Notes under the pieces: model-generated
The model's database searches: none
Told to the model about the DNA's origin: nothing
The model's input: only the letters and a program-made list of their open reading frames with translations
Assembly: GCF_008973465.1 (NCBI RefSeq)
Contig: NZ_WBXN01000004.1
Span: forward strand, 6,550,501 to 6,614,500
Origin: Streptomyces sp. SS1-1
GTDB taxonomy: Bacteria > Actinomycetota > Actinomycetes > Streptomycetales > Streptomycetaceae
Direction of reading: 5' to 3'
DNA: 64,000 bases
Part shown: positions 52,928 through 61,895 of the stretch, in pieces
Layout of the letters: the number at the start of each line of letters is the position of its first letter
Position numbering within the stretch: position 1 is the stretch's first letter
Position numbers and translations under genes: made by a program

Positions 52928-53945
52928 CCTCAAGGCCGCGCCGGCCCCGTCCGCGAAGCTCCCGGACGTCCGCGCCGCCCGGACCGTCCTGCTGCGCCGC
53001 GCCCGCGAACTCGCCCTGGTCCCCGCCCTGGTGCTGCTGCTGGTCCTCGGCGCGGTCCTCAACGACTCGTTCCTCACCGAACGCAACCTGATCTCCGTCC
53101 TCGGGGCGTCCGCCGCGCTCGCGATGGTGGTGCTCGCCGAGTCGCTCGTCCTCATCACCGGCAAGTTCGACCTGTCCCTGGAGTCGGTCGTCGGGATCGC
53201 GCCCGCCGTCGGCGCGCTGCTCGTGCTGCCCGCCGCCCAGTCCGGCTGGGGCGTCGAACTGCCGCCCGCGCTCGCCCTCCTGGCCGTCCTCGTGGTCGGC
53301 GCGGCGGTCGGCGCGTTCAACGGCGTCCTCGTCGTGAAGTTCCGGCTCAACGCGTTCATCGTGACGCTCGCCATGCTGATCGTCCTGCGCGGACTGCTCG
53401 TCGGCGCCACCAAGGGCAAGACGCTGTTCGGGATGCCCGACAGCTTCTACTCCCTCGCCACGACCACCTTCCTCACCGTGCCGATGTCGGTGTGGCTCGC
53501 GGCCGCCGCGTTCGCGGTCACCGGGTTCCTGCTCAAGTACCACCGCGTCGGCCGCGCCCTGTACGCCATCGGCGGGAACGCGGAGGCCGCCCGCGCCGCC
53601 GGTATCCGGGTGGAGCGGGTGATGCTCGGCGTGTTCGTCGTCGCCGGCACCCTCGCCGCCGCCGGCGGCATCATCCAGACCGGGTACGTCGGCGCGATCA
53701 GCGCCAACCAGGGCAACAACATGATCTTCACGGTGTTCGCGGCGGCCGTCATCGGCGGCATCAGCCTCGACGGCGGCCGGGGCACCATGTTCGGCGCCCT
53801 GACCGGCGTCCTCCTCCTGGGCGTCGTCCAGAACCTGCTCACCCTCGCCCAGGTCCCGTCGTTCTGGATCCAGGCCATCTACGGCGGCATCATCCTCATC
53901 GCGCTCATGATCGCCCGTGTGACGACGGGCCGGGCCCAGGACTGA
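52920..53945 (+). CDS. RbsC-type sugar ABC permease
   Basis: A 341-aa CUT2 permease with eight to ten helices. ITGKFDLSLESVVG corresponds to the family's ITGGIDLSVGS motif; RALYAIGGNAEAARAAGI and AAAVIGGISLDGGRG are further signatures. The ATG overlaps the ATPase end by eight bases, so expression is coupled. It forms the importer with the preceding two genes and is followed 39 bases later by the first catabolic enzyme. Confidence 0.93.
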   Translation: MADLKAAPAPSAKLPDVRAARTVLLRRARELALVPALVLLLVLGAVLNDSFLTERNLISVLGASAALAMVVLAESLVLITGKFDLSLESVVGIAPAVGALLVLPAAQSGWGVELPPALALLAVLVVGAAVGAFNGVLVVKFRLNAFIVTLAMLIVLRGLLVGATKGKTLFGMPDSFYSLATTTFLTVPMSVWLAAAAFAVTGFLLKYHRVGRALYAIGGNAEAARAAGIRVERVMLGVFVVAGTLAAAGGIIQTGYVGAISANQGNNMIFTVFAAAVIGGISLDGGRGTMFGALTGVLLLGVVQNLLTLAQVPSFWIQAIYGGIILIALMIARVTTGRAQD

Positions 53946-53984
53946 CCCCCGCCGCCCTCCTGCTCCCCGACGGAAAGGACTTCC

Positions 53985-55337
53985 GTGTCCCAGGCCCCCG
54001 GCACCCCCGCCCGCGTCACCGCGGTCGAGACCCACGACATCCGCTTCCCCACCTCCCGCGAGCTCGACGGCTCCGACGCGATGAACCCCGACCCCGACTA
54101 CTCGGCCGCCTACGTCGTACTGCGCACCGACGCCGGCGACGGACACGAGGGACACGGGTTCACCTTCACCATCGGGCGGGGCAACGAGGTGCAGGTCGCC
54201 GCCATCGACGCCCTGCGCGGACATGTCGTGGGCCGGTCCGTGGACGAGCTGTGCGCCGACCCCGGCAGCCTCAGCCGCGCCCTGGTCGGCGACAGCCAAC
54301 TGCGCTGGCTGGGCCCCGAGAAGGGCGTGATGCACATGGCGATCGGCGCGGTCGTCAACGCCGTCTGGGACCTCGCCGCCAAGCGCGCCGGGAAACCCCT
54401 GTGGCGGCTCCTCGCCGACGCCGAGCCGGAGTGGATCGTCCGCCAGATCGACTTCCGCTACCTCACCGACGCCCTCACCCCCGACGAGGCCCTCGCCCTG
54501 CTGCGCCGGGGACGCGAGGGCGCGGGGGAGCGCACGGCCCGGCTCCTGGAGCGCGGCTACCCCGCGTACACCACGTCCGCCGGCTGGCTCGGCTACGACG
54601 ACGACAAGCTGACCCGGCTCGCCGCCGCGGCCGTCGCCGACGGCTTCCGGCAGATCAAGCTGAAGGTCGGCGCGGACCTCGCGGACGACGTACGGCGCTG
54701 CCGCGTCGCCCGCGAGGTGATCGGACCGGACGTCCGCATGGCCGTCGACGCCAACCAGCGCTGGGACGTGGCCGAGGCGGTCGAATGGACGCGCGCGCTC
54801 GCGGAGTTCGACCCGTACTGGATCGAGGAACCCACCAGCCCCGACGACATCCTCGGGCACGCCGCGATCCGCGGGGCCGTCGCCCCCGTGAAGGTCGCCA
54901 CCGGCGAACACGTCCAGAACCGGGTCGTGTTCAAACAGCTCCTGCAGGCCGGGGCGATCGACGTCCTCCAGATCGACGCCGCCCGCGTCGGCGGCGTCAA
55001 CGAGAACCTCGCCATCCTGCTGCTCGCCGCCAAGCACGGCGTCCCCGTGTGCCCGCACGCCGGCGGGGTCGGCCTGTGCGAACTCGTCCAGCACCTGTCG
55101 ATGTTCGACTACATCGCCGTCAGCGGCACCACCGAGGACCGTGTCATCGAGTACGTCGACCATCTGCACGACCACTTCCTCGACCCGGTGGTGATCAGGG
55201 AAGGTCACTACACGGCACCCACCGCGCCGGGATTCTCCGCGGCCATGCGGCCCGAGTCCCTGGCGCGGTACTCGTACCCGGCCGGCGCCTTCTGGGCCGC
55301 CGACCTCCAGACGCGGCGGAAGGGGCAGATGGCATGA
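53985..55337 (+). CDS. L-fuconate dehydratase (enolase superfamily)
   Basis: A 450-aa enolase-superfamily dehydratase close, from memory, to bacterial and human (ENOSF1) fuconate dehydratases. It begins with THDIRFPTSRELDGSDAMNP and shows YSAAYVVLRTD, the base IKLKVG, metal ligands in VDANQRWD, IEEPTSPDD and VATGEH, and the acid His in CPHAGGVG. It converts L-fuconate to 2-keto-3-deoxy-L-fuconate. GTG 53985 follows AAAGGA. It belongs to the non-phosphorylating fucose route and is coupled to the next gene by ATGA. Confidence 0.92.
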   Translation: MSQAPGTPARVTAVETHDIRFPTSRELDGSDAMNPDPDYSAAYVVLRTDAGDGHEGHGFTFTIGRGNEVQVAAIDALRGHVVGRSVDELCADPGSLSRALVGDSQLRWLGPEKGVMHMAIGAVVNAVWDLAAKRAGKPLWRLLADAEPEWIVRQIDFRYLTDALTPDEALALLRRGREGAGERTARLLERGYPAYTTSAGWLGYDDDKLTRLAAAAVADGFRQIKLKVGADLADDVRRCRVAREVIGPDVRMAVDANQRWDVAEAVEWTRALAEFDPYWIEEPTSPDDILGHAAIRGAVAPVKVATGEHVQNRVVFKQLLQAGAIDVLQIDAARVGGVNENLAILLLAAKHGVPVCPHAGGVGLCELVQHLSMFDYIAVSGTTEDRVIEYVDHLHDHFLDPVVIREGHYTAPTAPGFSAAMRPESLARYSYPAGAFWAADLQTRRKGQMA

Positions 55338-56089
55338 GCGACTTCGAGGGACTCACGGCGCTGGTGACGGGAGGCGCCTCCGGCATCGGCCGGGCCACCG
55401 CCGACCTCCTCGCCGCACGCGGCGCCCGCGTCGCCGTCCTCGACCTCGACCCCTCCGCCGTGGACAAGCCGCTGCTCGCGTACCGCGCCGACGTCAGCGA
55501 CGACGCCTCGGTGCGCACGGCCGTCGCGGACGCCGTGGCCGCGCTCGGCGGACTCGACGTGCTGGTCAACAACGCGGGCGTCGGCGCCCAGGGCACCGTC
55601 GAGGACAACGACGACACCGAGTGGCACCGGGTCCTGGACGTCAACGTCCTCGGCATGGTCCGGGTGGCCCGCGCCGCGCTCCCGCACCTGCGGGCCTCCG
55701 CGCACGCGGCGATCGTCCACACCTGCTCCGTCGCGGCCACCGCCGGGCTCCCGCAGCGCGCCCTCTACAGCGCCTCCAAGGGGGCCGTGCACGCGCTCAC
55801 CCTCGCCATGGCCGCCGACCACGTCCACGAGGGCATCCGCGTGAACTGCGTCAACCCCGGCACCGTGGACACCCCGTGGGTCGGACGGCTGCTGGGCGCG
55901 GCCCCCGACCCGGCCGCCGAACGCGCCGCGCTGGAGGCCCGCCAGCCCACCGGACGCCTGGTCTCCGCCGCCGAGGTCGCCGGTGCCATCGCCTACCTGG
56001 CGAGCCCGCTGTCCGGCGCCACCACCGGGACGGCCCTCGCCGTCGACGGCGGTATGCAGGGCCTGCGCCTCCGGCAGGCCGCCCGGTGA
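55334..56089 (+). CDS. SDR, probable 2-keto-3-deoxy-L-fuconate dehydrogenase
   Basis: A 251-aa classical SDR: LVTGGASGIGRAT, Asp in VAVLDLD (NAD preference), VLVNNAG, Ser in VHTCSVAAT, YSASK, and VNCVNPGTVDTPW, which is typical of sugar-acid dehydrogenases. Between fuconate dehydratase and fucose dehydrogenase, oxidation of 2-keto-3-deoxy-L-fuconate at C4 is the expected step. Overlaps both neighbours by four bases. The enzyme that would split the product to pyruvate and lactate is not in the operon. Confidence 0.85.
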   Translation: MSDFEGLTALVTGGASGIGRATADLLAARGARVAVLDLDPSAVDKPLLAYRADVSDDASVRTAVADAVAALGGLDVLVNNAGVGAQGTVEDNDDTEWHRVLDVNVLGMVRVARAALPHLRASAHAAIVHTCSVAATAGLPQRALYSASKGAVHALTLAMAADHVHEGIRVNCVNPGTVDTPWVGRLLGAAPDPAAERAALEARQPTGRLVSAAEVAGAIAYLASPLSGATTGTALAVDGGMQGLRLRQAAR

Positions 56090-57057
56090 ACCGGCTCGGC
56101 CGCACCGGTGTCCAGGTCAGCCCCCTCGGCTTCGGCGGGGCCGCCATCGGCAACCTCTACCGCGAGGTCGGCGAGGAGGAGGCCCACGAGGCGGTGGCCG
56201 CCGCCTGGGACGCGGGCATCCGCTACTTCGACACCGCCCCCCACTACGGACTCGGCTTGTCCGAACGCCGTCTCGGCGCCGCCCTGCGGCAGTACCCCCG
56301 GGACGCGTACACGATCTCCACCAAGGTCGGCCGCCGCCTCGAGCCCGTCCCCGGCGCCACCGGCGACGACCTGGCCGACGGGTTCGCCGTCCCCGCCGAC
56401 CGGCGCCGCGTGTGGGACTTCAGCGCCGACGGCGTCCGCCGCACCCTGGAGGCCAGCCTGGAGCGGCTCGGCCTCGACCGGGTCGACGTCGTCTACCTCC
56501 ACGACCCCGACGACCACGGCGAACAGGCCTTCCGCGAGGGCTATCCGGCGCTGGAGAAGCTGCGCTCCGAGGGCGTCGTGGGCGCCATCGGAGCGGGGAT
56601 GAACCAGACCGCCATGCTGACCCGTTTCGTCATGGACACCGACGTCGACGTGGTCCTGTGCGCCGGCCGCTACACGCTGCTCGACCAGAGCGCCCTGGAC
56701 GAGCTGCTGCCGCTGGCCGTCGAGTGCCACACGTCCGTCGTCGTCGGCGGCGCCTTCAACTCCGGCCTGCTGGCCGACCCGAGGCCCGGCGCGACCTACG
56801 ACTACGCCCAGGCGCCGCCACGCGTGGTGGAACGGGCCCTGCGGATCAAGGAACTCGCCGAACGCCACGGCATCACCGTGCGGGCCGCCGCCCTGGCCTT
56901 CTGCGCCGCCCACCCGGCCGTCGCCAGCGTCCTCGTCGGCGCCCGGTCCGCCGCCGAAGTCACGGACTGCGCCCAGCAGTTCGCGACGCCCGTGCCGATG
57001 GGGTTCTGGCAGGAACTGCTCGATTCCGGTCTGCTGTCCGAGGAGGCATCGCCATGA
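56086..57057 (+). CDS. Aldo/keto reductase, probable L-fucose 1-dehydrogenase
   Basis: A 323-aa aldo-keto reductase of the D-threo-aldose 1-dehydrogenase/L-fucose dehydrogenase group: LGRTGVQVSPLGFGGAAIGN, GIRYFDTAPHYGLGLSERRL (Asp, Tyr), ISTKVGR (Lys), VVYLHDPDD (His) and VLVGARSAAEV. The GLGxSE after the Tyr is characteristic of this group. It oxidises L-fucose to the lactone in the first catabolic step. GTG 56086 overlaps the SDR stop. Confidence 0.87.
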   Translation: MNRLGRTGVQVSPLGFGGAAIGNLYREVGEEEAHEAVAAAWDAGIRYFDTAPHYGLGLSERRLGAALRQYPRDAYTISTKVGRRLEPVPGATGDDLADGFAVPADRRRVWDFSADGVRRTLEASLERLGLDRVDVVYLHDPDDHGEQAFREGYPALEKLRSEGVVGAIGAGMNQTAMLTRFVMDTDVDVVLCAGRYTLLDQSALDELLPLAVECHTSVVVGGAFNSGLLADPRPGATYDYAQAPPRVVERALRIKELAERHGITVRAAALAFCAAHPAVASVLVGARSAAEVTDCAQQFATPVPMGFWQELLDSGLLSEEASP

Positions 57058-57368
57058 GGGTCGCCCTGCACACCCGGGTCCGCGCCGACCGCGTCGACGC
57101 GTACGAAGCCGCCCACCAGGACGTCCCGAAGGCGCTGACCGACGCCATCCGCGCGGCCGGGGCCACCTCCTGGACGATCTGGCGCAGCGGGCCCGACCTC
57201 TTCCACCTCCTGGAGTGCGAGGACTACGGCCGGCTCCTCGCCGAACTGGAGGAGCTGCCCGTCAACGTGGCCTGGCAGGCCCGGATGGCCCAGCTCCTCG
57301 ACGTCGTGCACGACTACTCCCGCGAAGGCGCCGGCGCCGGTCTGCCGGTGGTGTGGGAGCTGCCGTGA
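57054..57368 (+). CDS. L-rhamnose/L-fucose mutarotase (RhaM family)
   Basis: A 104-aa protein of the L-rhamnose mutarotase (DUF718/RhaM) family: MRVALHTRVRADRVDAYEAAH, WTIWRSGPDLFHLLECED and a C-terminal VVWELP. It interconverts the alpha and beta anomers of the 6-deoxysugar, feeding the dehydrogenase with the right form. In this operon the sugar should be L-fucose. ATG 57054 overlaps no stop but sits four bases within the previous gene (ATGA), and its own stop overlaps the lactonase start. Confidence 0.9.
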   Translation: MRVALHTRVRADRVDAYEAAHQDVPKALTDAIRAAGATSWTIWRSGPDLFHLLECEDYGRLLAELEELPVNVAWQARMAQLLDVVHDYSREGAGAGLPVVWELP

Positions 57369-58198
57369 CCGTCGTCGACGCCCACCACCACGTCTGGGAC
57401 CTGTCCGTGCGCGACCAGGACTGGATCACCGGCCCCGAACTGGAGTCGCTGCGACGGAACTTCGGCCTGGACGACCTCCTGCCCGAGGCGCGCGCGGCCG
57501 GCGTCGGCCGTACCGTCGTCGTCCAGACGGTGACCGTGCCCGAGGAGACCCCGGAACTCCTCGCCCTCGCCGACCGGCACCCGCTCGTCGCCGGCGTCGT
57601 CGGCTGGACCGACCTCACCCGCCCCGACGTCACCGACACCCTGGCCCGGCTGCGCGAGCTGCCCGGCGGACGGTATCTGAAGGGGATACGCCACCAGGTC
57701 CAGGGCGAACCCGACCCGAAGTGGCTGCTGCGCCCGGACGTCCGGCGCGGCCTCACCGCCCTGGAGGAGGCCGGGCTGGTCCACGACCTGGTCGTGCTGC
57801 CGCACCAGCTCCCGGCCTGCGTCGAGGCGGCCGCCCGCCACCCCGGCCTCACCTTCGTCCTCGACCACCTCGGCAAACCCCCGATCGCCTCCGGCGCCCT
57901 CCAGCCGTGGGAGCCGGCGGTGCGCGCCCTGGCCGCCCTGCCCAACACGGTCTGCAAGCTCTCCGGCATGGTCACCGAGGCCGACCACGCCCGCTGGACG
58001 CTCGACGACCTGCGCCCGTACGCCGACACCGTCCTCGACGCCTTCGGTCCTGAGCGGCTGATGTACGGCTCGGACTGGCCGGTGTGCACGCCGGCCGCCT
58101 CGTACGGGCAGGTGCTCGACACGGCCCGCGCGCTCACGGACCCCGCCGGCCACCGGCAGATCTTCGAGGAGACCGCCGTCCGCGTCTACGGACTCTGA
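57365..58198 (+). CDS. Amidohydrolase, probable L-fuconolactonase
   Basis: A 277-aa COG3618 metal-dependent lactonase. VVDAHHHVWD holds the first His pair, FVLDHLGKP the central His, and YGSDWPVCTP the catalytic Asp. It opens L-fucono-1,5-lactone to L-fuconate, the substrate of the dehydratase encoded upstream. GTG 57365 overlaps the mutarotase stop. It is the last gene of the fucose operon and overlaps the convergent lipase maturation factor gene by 13 bp. Confidence 0.9.
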   Translation: MTVVDAHHHVWDLSVRDQDWITGPELESLRRNFGLDDLLPEARAAGVGRTVVVQTVTVPEETPELLALADRHPLVAGVVGWTDLTRPDVTDTLARLRELPGGRYLKGIRHQVQGEPDPKWLLRPDVRRGLTALEEAGLVHDLVVLPHQLPACVEAAARHPGLTFVLDHLGKPPIASGALQPWEPAVRALAALPNTVCKLSGMVTEADHARWTLDDLRPYADTVLDAFGPERLMYGSDWPVCTPAASYGQVLDTARALTDPAGHRQIFEETAVRVYGL

Positions 58199-59607
58199 GA
58201 GCCGCCCGCGAGCCGCGTCGGCGGCAGGTACTCGCGCACGTACGTCCGCTCCCAGCACGTGCCGGTCTCCCGCAGCTCCCGCCAGGTCGTGTACCGGTAG
58301 CGGAACAGACGGGCCCGCACGAAGCGCGGCGGCTGGTCCGCCGGGAACGGCGAGCGGCGCAGCAGCCGCAGCGTGGCGCGGTCGTTCTCCAGGAGCCGCT
58401 CCATCAGCGTCCCGAACCACGACCCGGCGTACGACGGCGACAGCGCGGCGAACCACATCAGCCAGTCCAGCCGCAGATGGTAGGGGGCGAACTGGCGCGG
58501 CCAGCGCCGGGGATCACCGGGCTTGCCCTTGAACTCGTACTCCCGCCAGTCCGAGTCCTCACGCGGTGCCGTGTCCGTGGTGCCCTCGATCACGACCTCG
58601 TACCGGACCCGGCTGACACTGCCGAAGGCGCCGTACGTGTTGACCAGGTGCAGCGGGTCGAAGGACCGGTTCATGACCTGACGGCGGGAGATCATGTTGG
58701 CGACCGGACGGTAGCTGAGACCGACGAGCACGGCGACCACCACGAGGACCGTGACCTCGTACCACAGCGGTGCGTCCGGCCGGTCCGGCGGATCGGCGGG
58801 GAACGCGACCACCGACAGGGCCAGCACGATGGTGATCCAGTTCAGCCACGCGAAGTTGCCGGACAGCACCAGCCACAGCTGGGTGGCGATCATCAGGGCA
58901 GCCGCGGCCGTCGCGACCGGCTGCGGGGCGAAGAGAAGGAAGGGCACCACCAGCTGGGTGACGTGGTTGGCGGCCACCTCGACCCGGTGCAGCGGCTTCG
59001 GCAGATGGTGGAAGAACCAGCTCAGCGGCCCCGGCATCGGCTGCGTCTCATGGTGGTGGTCCAGGCAGGTCAGCTTCCGCCAGCACGCGTCGCCGCGCAT
59101 CTTGATCAGCCCGGCGCCGAACTCCACGCGGAACAGGATCCAGCGCAGCAGGAACAGCACCACGACCGGCGGAGCCACCTCGTCGTTGCCCAGCCAGACC
59201 GCCGCGAAGCCGACCTCCAGCAGAAGGGACTCCCAGCCGAAGGAGTACCAGGTCTGGCCGACGTTCACGATCGACAGATACAGCGCCCACGGCACCAGCC
59301 ACAGCGGCAGGGCCGCCCACAGCGGCACCAGCGCGTCCACGCCGGCCGCCAGCGCCGCCGACACCGCGCACCCCGACCAGGCGCACCAGGCGAAGAAGCG
59401 GTCCGAGTAGTGCAGTTGGAACAGGCTCGGCGCGGCCCTGAACGGCACCCGCGCCACGAACCGCGGCACGGGCAGCAGACCCCGCGACCCCATCAGCGCC
59501 CGGAACTGCAGGGCCGCCGTCAGGAACGCGACCAGATAGACCCCGGCCAGGGCCCGCTGGAACACCAGTCGGCTCGTCTCGTACCCCGGTGCGACGAACC
59601 AGTCCAC
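58186..59607 (-). CDS. Lipase maturation factor family membrane protein
   Basis: A 473-aa membrane protein of the LMF1 family with about eight helices in the first 320 residues. Diagnostic segments are LLLEVGFAAVWLG, FRVEFGAGLIKMRGD, CWRKLTCLDHHHETQPMPGP and, in the C-terminal domain, YEFKGKPGDPRRWPRQFAPYH. Eukaryotic LMF1 helps lipases fold in the ER; the bacterial role is unknown. GTG 59607 is preferred over ATG 59658 because GGAGG lies eight bases upstream. Confidence 0.9.
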   Translation of the reverse strand: MDWFVAPGYETSRLVFQRALAGVYLVAFLTAALQFRALMGSRGLLPVPRFVARVPFRAAPSLFQLHYSDRFFAWCAWSGCAVSAALAAGVDALVPLWAALPLWLVPWALYLSIVNVGQTWYSFGWESLLLEVGFAAVWLGNDEVAPPVVVLFLLRWILFRVEFGAGLIKMRGDACWRKLTCLDHHHETQPMPGPLSWFFHHLPKPLHRVEVAANHVTQLVVPFLLFAPQPVATAAAALMIATQLWLVLSGNFAWLNWITIVLALSVVAFPADPPDRPDAPLWYEVTVLVVVAVLVGLSYRPVANMISRRQVMNRSFDPLHLVNTYGAFGSVSRVRYEVVIEGTTDTAPREDSDWREYEFKGKPGDPRRWPRQFAPYHLRLDWLMWFAALSPSYAGSWFGTLMERLLENDRATLRLLRRSPFPADQPPRFVRARLFRYRYTTWRELRETGTCWERTYVREYLPPTRLAGGSQSP

Positions 59608-59770
59608 GGCCGTGCCCTCCTCTCCCGGTGCCCGCTGTTCATGCTCCTGCCCTGTCATGGTCGCGCCCCGCGCACACCCGCCGCCCCACCTGTCACTCCT
59701 TCGCGCGTCACACGGGCACCCGCCCGCCGCCCCGGTCGAAGAATCGGGCAAATCCTGGCAAGGTGGCCCC

Positions 59771-61861
59771 ATGGTTGATCGGGGAGCGAGCGCCCTGTCA
59801 CTCCCGGACGACTGGCCCACCCACCCGGAACCGATCCTGGCGCTCAACCGCATGGGCAGCTTCGACTGGGACCTGGACAGCGGGCTGTTCCATATGGACG
59901 CCCAGGCCCACGAGGTCTTCGACGTGCGCCCCGACGAGTACGACGGGCACCCCGAGAGCCTGGCCGTGCGGGTCCCGCAGCCCGAGGCCTTCCGCCTGGA
60001 CGGACTGGTCTCCCAGGCCCTGAAGGACGGCAGCGAGAACTACGGCGCCTACTTCCGTATCCGCACCCGCTCCGGCGAGCTGCGCTGGACGCACACCCAG
60101 GGCTACATCCGGCGGGACGAGACCGGCCGGCCGCGCCGCATCATCGGCATCGTCCGCGACGCCACCGACGAACTCGCCGAGAGCGAGGAACGGCTCGAAC
60201 AGGCCGCCGAGGACGAGGCGCGCCGGCAGCAGACCAACGTCGTGCAGCTCACCACGGCCGCTCTGGCGCACGCCCGCACCGTCCAGGACGTCATCGATAT
60301 CCTCAAGGACGTCCAGGGCCTCACCCTCCTCGGCGCCAAGAGCCTCGTCATGGGCCTCGTCGAGGCCGGCAGCCGTATCCGGCTGGTCGCGGAGGGCCCC
60401 GCGGGCAGCTTCGTCCCGGGCACCCTGGTCACCCGGATCGACGAGCCGTACCCGATGAGCGAGGTCGTCCGCACCCTCAGCCCCCGCTTCATCGAGTCGC
60501 CGGAGGAGTTCGCCGAGGGCTACCCGATCCTGTGGCCGCACATCACCGGCCTGCACATCACCGCCGCCGCCTACATGCCGCTGATCGCGCAGGCCCGCCC
60601 GATCGGCGCCATCGGCCTCCTCTACAGCGACCGGGGCGCTTTCTCCACCGAGGACCGCAACGTCCTCGTCGCCCTCGGCAGCAGCATCGCGCAGAGCCTC
60701 CAGCGGGCCATGCTCTACGAACAGGAGAAGGACCTCGCCACCGGCCTCCAGCAGGCCATGCTGCCGCGCACCATCCCCAGCGTGCCCGGCGCCGAGGTCG
60801 CCGTCCGCTACCGCGCCGCCGGAGCCGCGGGCACCCTCGGCCGGGACATCGGCGGCGACTGGTACGACCTGATCCCGCTGCCCGGCGGCCGGGTCGGCGC
60901 CGTCATCGGCGACGTCCAGGGCCACGACACGCACGCCGCCGCCGTCATGGGCCAGCTCCGCATCGTGCTGCGCGCCTACGCCGCCGAGGGCCACACCCCG
61001 GCCACCGTCATGGCCCGCGCCTCCGTCTTCCTGCACGAACTCGACACCGACCGCTTCGCCACCTGCCTCTACGCCGAGGCCGACCTGTCCACCGGGGTCG
61101 TCCAGGTCGTCCGCGCCGGGCACATCGAACCGATACTGCGCGCCCCCGACGGCACCTGCCGCCGCGTCCCCGTCGAGGGCGGGCTGCCGCTCGGCCTGTC
61201 CGCCGAGTTCGGCAGCCTCGAGTACCCCGTCGGCACCCTGGAGCTCGACGCCGACCACACGCTCCTGCTCTGCACCGACGGCCTCGTCGAGCTGCCGGGC
61301 GCCGACCTCGACGACGGCATGCGCACCCTCACCGGCCTCGTCAGCGCCGGGCCCACGGACGTACGGGAGCTCGCCGACCGGCTCATCGACGTCGCCGAGG
61401 AACGCGGCGGCGACGACGACGTGGCCCTGCTCCTGCTGCGTCGCCGCGTCCTCGACACCCCGCAGGCCGGCGGACGCCTCCAGCAGCACGTCGCCCCCGG
61501 CGACCCGGAGGCCCTGACCGGCGCCCGGCACATGATCCGCGCCGCCGTGCGCGCCTGGAGCGCCGGTGACCGCGCCGACGAGATCGAACTGGTCGCCGAC
61601 GAACTCATCACCAACGCCCTCATGCACACCGAGGGCGCCGCCGTGGTCACCCTGCGGGTCCTCGCCGGCCACGACCGGCGGCTGCGCGTCGAGGTGGAGG
61701 ACTCCTCCAGCGCCCTGCCGCGGCGCCGCGAGGCGGGGGAGTCCGGGGTGTCCGGCCGGGGCCTGCTCCTGGTCGACCTGCTGACCGACGCGTGGGGCGT
61801 GGAGGCGCGCGGCGGCGGCAAGGCCGTGTGGTGCGAGTTCGTGGTGCCGGAACGGGCCTGA
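59771..61861 (+). CDS. PAS-GAF-PP2C (SpoIIE) phosphatase fused to a HATPase domain
   Basis: A 696-aa cytoplasmic signalling protein. Residues 25-145 form a PAS/PAC domain (YFRIRTRSGELRWTHTQGYI), 160-325 a GAF domain, 330-545 a SpoIIE-type PP2C phosphatase (GRDIGGDWYDLIPL, VIGDVQGHD, CTDGLVE, GGDDDVALLLL), and 570-690 a RsbW-like histidine-kinase-type ATPase (ELVADELITNALMHTEG, GRGLLLVDLL). Such proteins switch anti-sigma/anti-anti-sigma partners in response to ligands or light. AAGGTGG precedes ATG 59771. Streptomyces carries dozens of these; the partner is unknown. Confidence 0.93.
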   Translation: MVDRGASALSLPDDWPTHPEPILALNRMGSFDWDLDSGLFHMDAQAHEVFDVRPDEYDGHPESLAVRVPQPEAFRLDGLVSQALKDGSENYGAYFRIRTRSGELRWTHTQGYIRRDETGRPRRIIGIVRDATDELAESEERLEQAAEDEARRQQTNVVQLTTAALAHARTVQDVIDILKDVQGLTLLGAKSLVMGLVEAGSRIRLVAEGPAGSFVPGTLVTRIDEPYPMSEVVRTLSPRFIESPEEFAEGYPILWPHITGLHITAAAYMPLIAQARPIGAIGLLYSDRGAFSTEDRNVLVALGSSIAQSLQRAMLYEQEKDLATGLQQAMLPRTIPSVPGAEVAVRYRAAGAAGTLGRDIGGDWYDLIPLPGGRVGAVIGDVQGHDTHAAAVMGQLRIVLRAYAAEGHTPATVMARASVFLHELDTDRFATCLYAEADLSTGVVQVVRAGHIEPILRAPDGTCRRVPVEGGLPLGLSAEFGSLEYPVGTLELDADHTLLLCTDGLVELPGADLDDGMRTLTGLVSAGPTDVRELADRLIDVAEERGGDDDVALLLLRRRVLDTPQAGGRLQQHVAPGDPEALTGARHMIRAAVRAWSAGDRADEIELVADELITNALMHTEGAAVVTLRVLAGHDRRLRVEVEDSSSALPRRREAGESGVSGRGLLLVDLLTDAWGVEARGGGKAVWCEFVVPERA

Positions 61862-61895
61862 TGGCGTTGTCGGCGGCGGATGGCACCCTGGACGT

